Positions 58,463 through 64,000 of a stretch of 64,000 bases of DNA are shown here, piece after piece. Under the pieces are notes generated by a model that saw nothing but the letters and a program-made list of their open reading frames with translations, was not told the origin of the DNA and searched no databases. Numbering within the stretch: the stretch's first letter is position 1; the number at the start of each line of letters is the position of its first letter. Made by a program: the position numbers and the translations under genes. The stretch is taken from assembly GCF_947501165.1 (NCBI RefSeq), contig NZ_CANMUU010000001.1, positions 1,426,001 to 1,490,000 of the forward strand, read 5' to 3'. This DNA is from an uncultured Allomuricauda sp. (lineage in GTDB: Bacteria > Bacteroidota > Bacteroidia > Flavobacteriales > Flavobacteriaceae).

Positions 58463-59056
58463 TTAGTTAGAGGCCAACTGCGAGGCCGTAGGATATTTTT
58501 CTAGGATTTCAGCAACAAACTGCTTGATTCTCTTTTCCTTTTTCTCAATGTTTTTGATGTTGTTAAGTGTACCTACACCGCGGCCCTGCCATACCAGTTC
58601 CTTATTCTTGGTGTCTATCACGTCAATGTAAAGTGATCCTTCAGTGCGCGTGGAAACGTTAGGTCCAAAACCACCACCCCAGCCAAAACCAGGACCGAAA
58701 AGCCAAGGATTGTAGAATCCTCCTCCCCATCCGAAGCCGCCCCATCCAAATCCAAAGTTGTTGTTGTATACATCAACACGCTCCCGTTCTTTGGTAAAAA
58801 TGCTTACCAAAACATCCGGTTGTTTGGATTTTGCAAAGCCTCTAGCAGCCATCTCTGTATCGATTGCTTTAAGAATTCTTTTTTTGTCTAAATCTGAAAT
58901 TTCAGCCTTATCTATTCCTGTTTTGTAGAAAGCATAGGTTTTATATGTATTAAAATCCGCTTCCTTATCGTAGTCGGTAACAACTTTTACAGACGAGCAG
59001 GAAGCTAAAAAAACCAGAGCCAAAATGGGAAGTGTAAATTCTTTTAATCTTTTCAT
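58463..59056 (-). CDS. DUF4136 lipoprotein
   Basis: 197 residues. Signal peptide with lipobox FLASC (Cys 20), then SSVKVVTDYDKEADFNTYKTYAF, the DUF4136 hallmark. A Gly/Trp/Phe-rich insert (about 105-130, GFGWGGFGWGGGF) interrupts the domain and the C-terminal half ends ELVWQGRGVGTL...RIKQFVAEILEKYP. Neutral residues after Cys suggest a periplasm-facing lipoprotein. It has a terminator directly downstream. Confidence 0.92.
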   Translation of the reverse strand: MKRLKEFTLPILALVFLASCSSVKVVTDYDKEADFNTYKTYAFYKTGIDKAEISDLDKKRILKAIDTEMAARGFAKSKQPDVLVSIFTKERERVDVYNNNFGFGWGGFGWGGGFYNPWLFGPGFGWGGGFGPNVSTRTEGSLYIDVIDTKNKELVWQGRGVGTLNNIKNIEKKEKRIKQFVAEILEKYPTASQLASN

Positions 59057-59123
59057 AGTACTTTTTTTTTGAGTTCATTGAATCCTTGCATAGGACATCA
59101 CAAATATTATGCCGAAAACCAAG

Positions 59124-59309
<186 letters not shown>

Positions 59310-59432
59310 TTAAAAATAACCCAAACCCATGAGACCACCTAAAAAAATGGAATAGACAACTTAATTGTGTTATTCACCGAAAATGTTAATGTTATTCATC
59401 GGGTGTACATACTTTCTCACTGTTTTAACAGT

Positions 59433-59440
59433 TATCTTTG
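59433..59440 (+). promoter_or_regulatory. Candidate -7 box for the HExxH - hemL operon
   Basis: TATCTTTG is a perfect TAnnTTTG match 17 bp before the ATG at 59458. It sits inside the longer upstream reading frame, supporting the shorter start. The -33 region (TTTC around 59412) is a weak match. Confidence 0.4.
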
Positions 59441-59457
59441 GATGTAAGATTTTTGCT

Positions 59458-59787
59458 ATGATTGTTATCTTCAAGCACTTCTTTTACCGTAATTACGTAG
59501 GCTTGTCCCTTTGGCCCTTTATAATCCTTAAGGAAGATGGGCTGAAAAATGATGAAGTGCTTATTAATCATGAACGTATCCATTTGCGTCAACAAAGAGA
59601 ACTTCTTATAGTGCCCTTTTATCTTTTGTATGTTGCTGAGTGGATATTACGTACGATATTGTATTTGGATAGCTATCGAGCTTATCAAAACATAAGTTTT
59701 GAGAGAGAAGCATATGCGAATGAAAAAAACCCAGAATACCTTTCCAATAGAAGTGCTTTTAGTTTTTTGGATTACTTGGTTCGATAA
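59458..59787 (+). CDS. Small protein with HExxH motif
   Basis: 109 residues from ATG 59458 (MIVIFKHFFYRNYVGLSLWPF). A longer start at ATG 59383 would add a hydrophobic N-terminus but would place the candidate promoter inside the gene. The sequence NHERIHLRQQRELL (about 48-61) contains HERIH, an HExxH zinc-site motif, followed by a hydrophobic segment (LIVPFYLLYVAEWIL) and FEREAYANE, a plausible third ligand. This looks like a minimal membrane-associated gluzincin-type domain. Similar short hypothetical proteins are common in Flavobacteriia. The ACC deaminase-like gene begins immediately after its stop. Confidence 0.8.
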   Translation: MIVIFKHFFYRNYVGLSLWPFIILKEDGLKNDEVLINHERIHLRQQRELLIVPFYLLYVAEWILRTILYLDSYRAYQNISFEREAYANEKNPEYLSNRSAFSFLDYLVR

Positions 59788-60702
59788 ATGAATCCATCTG
59801 CCATTTCCAATCAAGAAGTAGTGCTCCCAGAACTTAAGGAAAAGCAAATCCAACTTTTTATAAAAAGGGAAGATACCATCCATCCTTTTGTATCGGGAAA
59901 CAAATACCGAAAGTTAAAATACAATCTCAAAGAAGCGATAAAAAAGGAATTTGACACACTGCTGACTTTTGGAGGAGCCTTTTCCAATCATATTGCTGCC
60001 GCAGCTTTTGCAGGAAAGGAAGCAGGACTAAAAACCATTGGGGTGATTCGGGGAGAAGAGTTGAAAGATAAATGGAGAGAAAACCCAACATTAAAGTTGG
60101 CCCAAGAGCATGGTATGAGATTGCATTTTGTGTCGCGGGAATCATATCGAGATAAAGGAACTCATGATTTTGTATCTGGGCTCAAAGAAACCTTCGGTCC
60201 CTTTTATTTGATTCCTGAAGGTGGTACCAATACACTCGCGGTAAAGGGTTGCGAAGAGATTTTAACCGAGTCTGACCAATATTTTGATTTCATCTGTTGT
60301 TGTGTTGGTACCGGAGGCACTATTGCAGGACTTATCAATGCGTCCCATTCCCATCAAACTGTTTTAGGCTTTCCGGCACTTAAAGGAGATTTTCTAAAAG
60401 AAGATATCCGTAAATTTGTTCAGAATGATAGATGGAGATTACTTTCAGAGTATCATTTTGGAGGATATGCCAAAGTGGATAAAAGCCTGATTGCTTTCAT
60501 CAATGCCTTTAAAAAAGAAACTGGAATCCCATTGGATGCTGTTTATACTGGAAAAATGGTTTTTGGTATTTTTGATTTAATAAAAAAAGACACTTTTAAA
60601 AAAGGGACCCAAATTTTGGCCATCCATACAGGAGGATTGCAAGGAATAAAAGGTATGAACTTAACATTGAAAAGAAGAAATTTACCGCTATTGGACGTAT
60701 GA
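59788..60702 (+). CDS. PLP-dependent ACC deaminase / D-cysteine desulfhydrase-like enzyme
   Basis: 304 residues of the fold-type II PLP family. The Schiff-base lysine region is SGNKYRKLKYNL (about 36-47), and the phosphate-binding region is CCVGTGGTIAGL (about 171-182). It may deaminate 1-aminocyclopropane-1-carboxylate or desulfhydrate D-cysteine; the two activities cannot be separated by eye. Start follows the previous stop with no gap (TAAATG), and its own stop overlaps the next start (ATGA), so it is in a tight operon. Confidence 0.92.
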   Translation: MNPSAISNQEVVLPELKEKQIQLFIKREDTIHPFVSGNKYRKLKYNLKEAIKKEFDTLLTFGGAFSNHIAAAAFAGKEAGLKTIGVIRGEELKDKWRENPTLKLAQEHGMRLHFVSRESYRDKGTHDFVSGLKETFGPFYLIPEGGTNTLAVKGCEEILTESDQYFDFICCCVGTGGTIAGLINASHSHQTVLGFPALKGDFLKEDIRKFVQNDRWRLLSEYHFGGYAKVDKSLIAFINAFKKETGIPLDAVYTGKMVFGIFDLIKKDTFKKGTQILAIHTGGLQGIKGMNLTLKRRNLPLLDV

Positions 60703-61550
60703 TTAGGAGAATTGGATATCTGCTGGCACTGGTCTTGGTGTTTACGGCTTGTAAATCGAAAAGAAGAGCAGTGGCACGTCAAGCTAAACCTGTTGTTGAA
60801 GTAAAAAAAGACCGAAACCCCAATAAAGACCTTGGAAAAGATGGTCCCACCGAAGCAGCATTGTATCCTATGCCGGCCAACCCTGGCCGATTTGTGAAGT
60901 TTCCCATAGCTGATACCCAAGAATATATTGAAACCTTCAAGGAAATAGCACAATACGAAATGCGTGCCTTTGGTATTCCTGCCAGTATAACGCTTGCACA
61001 GGGTATCTTGGAAAGTGGTTCTGGCCGTGGTGAACTTACTCGAAAAACAAACAATCATTTTGGGATTAAATGTCATACCGGTTGGGACGGTGAATTTGAT
61101 TTTCACGATGACGATGCTAAAGGGGAGTGCTTTCGCAAATACAACCATCCTATGTACTCGTTTAGGGACCACAGCATCTTTTTGTCAACCCGCTCGCGTT
61201 ATAAGTTTTTGTTCAATTACAGAAGGGATGATTATAAGAAATGGGCCCATGGATTACGACAAGCTGGATATGCTACGGATAGAAAATATCCACAAAAGCT
61301 GATTGCACTTATTGAACGGTACGATTTGGACAGTTATGATGATGAAGTGGTACGAGGAGGACTGGATGCGGTTAGGCAACCCAAAGAATACGATGTGTTT
61401 ACCCACAAAGTCCAAAAAGGAGATACGTTGTACGCCATTTCAAGAAGATATTCCATTTCAGTCGATGATTTGAAGCGTCTGAACAACCTAAACAATAATA
61501 CCATATCCATAGGACAAGTACTCAATATTAGGAAAGAGAAATCCAAATGA
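60699..61550 (+). CDS. Glucosaminidase-LysM lipoprotein
   Basis: 283 residues. Lipoprotein signal with lipobox FTAC (about residue 18), followed by basic [12 protein letters not shown]. The glucosaminidase domain (GH73, about 75-215) includes [21 protein letters not shown] and NNHFGIKCH, with a catalytic Glu in the ILESGSG segment. The C-terminal LysM (about 232-280, [27 protein letters not shown]) binds peptidoglycan. It cleaves the glycan backbone as a cell-separation or remodelling hydrolase. Confidence 0.95.
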   Translation: MIRRIGYLLALVLVFTACKSKRRAVARQAKPVVEVKKDRNPNKDLGKDGPTEAALYPMPANPGRFVKFPIADTQEYIETFKEIAQYEMRAFGIPASITLAQGILESGSGRGELTRKTNNHFGIKCHTGWDGEFDFHDDDAKGECFRKYNHPMYSFRDHSIFLSTRSRYKFLFNYRRDDYKKWAHGLRQAGYATDRKYPQKLIALIERYDLDSYDDEVVRGGLDAVRQPKEYDVFTHKVQKGDTLYAISRRYSISVDDLKRLNNLNNNTISIGQVLNIRKEKSK

Positions 61551-62827
61551 TTTACCAAAGAAGCAGCGCCTTGTTCGCTGAAGCCAAAAAATACATCCCT
61601 GGAGGGGTAAATTCACCGGTTAGAGCATTCAAAGCAGTTGGGGGCGACCCCATTTTTGTAAAAGAGGCCAAAGGGGCGTATTTATATGATGAGGACGGTA
61701 ATCAATTGATAGATTTTATCGCATCCTGGGGGCCACTGATTCTGGGTCACGCCTACGAGCCGGTCATTAATGCGGTGATTGAAAAAGCCAAAAAAGGGAC
61801 TTCTTTTGGGATGCCCACCGAAATTGAAACGGAACTCGCTCAATTGGCAGTTTCCATGGTTCCTAACATTGACAAAATTCGTTTTGTGAACAGTGGTACC
61901 GAAGCTTGTATGAGTGCCGTTCGTTTGGCAAGGGGGTATACTGGAAAGGATAAAATCATCAAGTTTGCCGGATGCTACCATGGACACTCCGATGCCTTTT
62001 TGATTCAGGCCGGGAGCGGAGCGGTTACTTTTGGAAGCCCAAATAGTCCAGGCGTTACCCAAGGTACAGCAAAGGACACCCTTTTGGCGGATTACAACAA
62101 TTTGGAAAGTGTAGAGGCTTTGGTCAATGCGAACCAAGGTGAGATTGCAGCTATCATTTTAGAACCTGTAGCCGGAAATATGGGTTGCATTATTCCCTCG
62201 GACGAATTCATAAAGGGATTACGCGAACTGTGCACCAAAGAAGGTATTTTATTGCTTTTTGATGAGGTGATGACCGGATTTCGATTAGCAAAAGGCGGAG
62301 CTCAAGAGGCACTGGGTATAGATGCCGATATCGTTATGTTTGGAAAAGTAATTGGGGGTGGATTACCTGTAGGGGCTTTTGCCGCCAAAGCTGAAATTAT
62401 GACTCATTTGGCTCCGGAAGGACCTGTTTATCAAGCTGGTACCCTAAGCGGAAATCCCCTGGCGATGAGTGCTGGATTGGCCATGCTCACCGAACTGAAC
62501 AATAAACCTGAAGTGTTTACCAGTTTGGCCGATAAAACCGAATATTTGCATAAAGGGGTAACTGGGGTACTTACTGAAAGAGGGCTTGCCCATCAAATCA
62601 ATAGATTTGGTAGTATGATTTCGGTACATTTTTGTGAAGAACCAGTCGTCGATTTCGTATCATCTGCCAAAGGAAATAATGATAGCTTCAAAAAATACTT
62701 TCATGGAATGCTAAGACAGGGTGTGTATTTACCCCCATCGGCCTTCGAAAGCTATTTTTTGAATGATGCCCTAAGCTATGATGACTTGGACAAGACTATT
62801 GAGGCAGTTGGGCAGTGCGAGTTTTAG
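61547..62827 (+). CDS. hemL: Glutamate-1-semialdehyde 2,1-aminomutase
   Basis: 426 residues. PLP enzyme of the C5 heme pathway converting glutamate-1-semialdehyde to 5-aminolevulinate. Motifs: [19 protein letters not shown] at the N-terminus, [18 protein letters not shown] (about 113-130), [18 protein letters not shown] and the PLP lysine K267 in [14 protein letters not shown]. It overlaps the glucosaminidase stop by 4 bp. No gltX or hemA is present in the window. Confidence 0.98.
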   Translation: MIYQRSSALFAEAKKYIPGGVNSPVRAFKAVGGDPIFVKEAKGAYLYDEDGNQLIDFIASWGPLILGHAYEPVINAVIEKAKKGTSFGMPTEIETELAQLAVSMVPNIDKIRFVNSGTEACMSAVRLARGYTGKDKIIKFAGCYHGHSDAFLIQAGSGAVTFGSPNSPGVTQGTAKDTLLADYNNLESVEALVNANQGEIAAIILEPVAGNMGCIIPSDEFIKGLRELCTKEGILLLFDEVMTGFRLAKGGAQEALGIDADIVMFGKVIGGGLPVGAFAAKAEIMTHLAPEGPVYQAGTLSGNPLAMSAGLAMLTELNNKPEVFTSLADKTEYLHKGVTGVLTERGLAHQINRFGSMISVHFCEEPVVDFVSSAKGNNDSFKKYFHGMLRQGVYLPPSAFESYFLNDALSYDDLDKTIEAVGQCEF

Positions 62828-62900
62828 GTTTCTCAGTCGCTCCGCTTCTTCGAAATGACCATAATTGTATAAAGTCATTTCGAACGAAAGTGAGAAATCT
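62826..62900. repeat. REP-like imperfect palindrome after hemL
   Basis: Arms AGGTTTCTCAGTCGC...TTCGAAATGAC and GTCATTTCGAAC...GAGAAATCT are imperfect reverse complements. The arms closely match those of the element at 18446-18520, showing they belong to one family. It directly follows the hemL stop. Confidence 0.72.
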
Positions 62901-62929
62901 CATCCTAAATTCAATAGACATATTGGTTT

Positions 62930-63151
62930 CTAGTACAAATCAATCTCTGAATTGGGATAAACTTTTAGAGATGCATCCATAACCTCAAGTTTTTTGGGAA
63001 AATCCGAATCTGCCTTTACTTCCAGGACATAGTCAGTATCATCCAATTCAGTATGGGAAAGTTCATCATTGAATTCTACTTCCATCTTTGCTAAAGTTTC
63101 CTTTAACTTCTTTAGGTCTGTTTTCTTCGGTATAACGATAAGCCAATTCAT
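62930..63151 (-). CDS. Small hypothetical protein downstream of subtilase
   Basis: 73 residues, acidic, no signal peptide, with a predicted beta-alpha-beta pattern (NWLIVIPKKTDLKKLKETLAKMEVEF, then DYVLEVKADSDFPKKL). It starts 12 bp after the subtilase stop on the same strand, so it may be cotranscribed; a subtilase-inhibitor or chaperone-like role is possible only by position. I recognise no family. Confidence 0.7.
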   Translation of the reverse strand: MNWLIVIPKKTDLKKLKETLAKMEVEFNDELSHTELDDTDYVLEVKADSDFPKKLEVMDASLKVYPNSEIDLY

Positions 63152-63163
63152 GAATAAAACAAT

Positions 63164-64000
63164 CTATAGTTCCCTACAAAGACTCCTATAGGTACTCCCT
63201 GCATTGATAACACCATGCCCAGTATCCGAATCCCAACCCGGGCTACCCAAATTTATGGCCCCTTGAATTAGAACATCCTTTAAATCCTTTGGACTTAAAT
63301 TAGGAAAAGAACTCAATAATAACGCAGCAACGCCAGCAGCAACTGGGGTAGACGCCGAAGTTCCGTTGTCATAGGGTTGAGATGTTCCTCCAGGTCGTTC
63401 CGGACCAAAATTACCAAAGAAATGAGAATAAGCGGCTATATCCGGTTTTTCGTTGAAAAAACCTCCAGGTCCCTGCGAAGAATACCCAATTCTTTCATGT
63501 CTGCTATTTACTGCGGCAACTGTGATTACTTCTTCTAAACTGTTGGAAGCATGTATTGAATTGCCTGGACCAATACCAGAAGGAAGACAACTTCCTGAGG
63601 GACATTCCTGCCCACAATTGCCTGCTGCAAAAAACATATGAATGCCCGCACTGACCAATTCCCGAACCTTTCTATGTATGGGATGGTTTATATCCCAAAC
63701 TTCATGTCTTGGAGAAAGTTGTTTGTCAGGTTTTCCAACAAATCCATAACTGTTGTTGGTGATATGGGGGGTTCCATCAATTCTCCTTTGATTTAGAATG
63801 GCTTGGAACATGGCCATTACCCCTCCCGAATTTTGAACTCCTAAAAAGGGGTAGTCATAAATTTTGCAAGCGGGGGCCGCCACAAGGACATCCGCAGCGC
63901 ACATAGAACCATGGCTGGTTATCGGGGCGTCTCCTGGTTGCCTGCTGGCTCCGGCCCTAGAAAACCCTCCAACCACGGGATAGACTTCGCCATTGACCCC
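63164..64000 (-). CDS. S8 (subtilisin-like) serine peptidase, 5' end outside window
   Basis: At least 278 residues up to the edge at 64000. The catalytic His segment (SHGSMCAADVLVAAP), oxyanion Asn (NNSYGF) and catalytic Ser (GTSASTPVAAGVAALLL) are present; the catalytic Asp would lie in the missing N-terminal part. The protein ends GHGVINAGSTYRSLCREL without a T9SS C-terminal domain. Three Cys in AGNCGQECPSGSC are unusual for subtilases. Localisation cannot be judged without the N-terminus. Confidence 0.88.
   Translation of the reverse strand, partial: GVNGEVYPVVGGFSRAGASRQPGDAPITSHGSMCAADVLVAAPACKIYDYPFLGVQNSGGVMAMFQAILNQRRIDGTPHITNNSYGFVGKPDKQLSPRHEVWDINHPIHRKVRELVSAGIHMFFAAGNCGQECPSGSCLPSGIGPGNSIHASNSLEEVITVAAVNSRHERIGYSSQGPGGFFNEKPDIAAYSHFFGNFGPERPGGTSQPYDNGTSASTPVAAGVAALLLSSFPNLSPKDLKDVLIQGAINLGSPGWDSDTGHGVINAGSTYRSLCREL

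Overview
The window is a contiguous stretch of a Bacteroidota chromosome, most likely a member of the Flavobacteriaceae (possibly an Allomuricauda/Flagellimonas-like marine bacterium; the genus is a guess). The evidence is the gliding/type IX secretion core gldKLMN, Bacteroidota-only families (GSCFA, DUF5522, DUF6090, choice-of-anchor I, LVIVD lipoproteins), lipoproteins with acidic tethers, near absence of Shine-Dalgarno sequences, and TAnnTTTG-type -7 promoter boxes. I see no prophage, insertion sequence, CRISPR array or rRNA. The region reads as core chromosome with dense, often translationally coupled operons.

Layout. 0-9 kb, mostly minus strand: an exported MG2-type protein cut by the window edge, groES-groEL behind a sigma54-like promoter, then an envelope operon miaB - sigma54 activator - lptE - TPR-like protein - secG. 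7.7-18.3 kb, plus strand: a membrane protein, an LVIVD surface lipoprotein, topA, a degenerate arginase-fold protein, and gldK-gldL-gldM-gldN. 18.3-18.7 kb is the only gene-free gap above 300 bp; it holds the gld terminator and REP-like palindromes. 18.7-24.2 kb: TraB/GumN lipoprotein, FAD oxidoreductase, DUF983, ABC-F ATPase and an LRR protein. 24.3-32.9 kb: a complete tripartite RND efflux operon, a CPXCG zinc-ribbon protein, and a GMC oxidoreductase with its gluconate-dehydrogenase-type small subunit. 32.9 kb: initiator tRNA-Met on the minus strand. 33.2-39 kb: Na+/alanine symporter, era, a choice-of-anchor I lipoprotein, a two-helix membrane protein and der. 39-47.3 kb, minus: alpha-2-macroglobulin - small membrane protein - PBP1c. 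47.5-51.7 kb: an NTF2-like protein, a lipoprotein, and M23 peptidase - MerR - LemA - TPM - TPM. 51.8-56.6 kb: alaS, DUF6090, GSCFA, DUF4230. 56.6-59.3 kb, minus: an extended aromatic amino acid hydroxylase, DUF4136 lipoprotein and a 54-residue DUF5522 gene. 59.4-62.8 kb: HExxH mini-protein, ACC deaminase-like enzyme, glucosaminidase-LysM lipoprotein and hemL. 62.9-64 kb: a small hypothetical protein and a subtilase running off the edge.

Common theme. Many genes serve the cell envelope: protein export (SecG, GldKLMN), LPS transport (LptE), peptidoglycan synthesis and remodelling (PBP1c, M23, glucosaminidase), envelope defence (A2M, LemA/TPM, RND pump) and surface lipoproteins. They are interspersed with translation and housekeeping genes (miaB, alaS, era, der, initiator tRNA, topA, hemL). 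I found no clear new multi-gene defence or mobile system. The most interesting leads are the metal-ligand-depleted arginase homologue beside gldK, the sigma54-like groES promoter, the hydroxylase with a long uncharacterised C-terminal half, the HExxH mini-protein, and the split of lipoproteins into acidic-tether and plain-tether classes.
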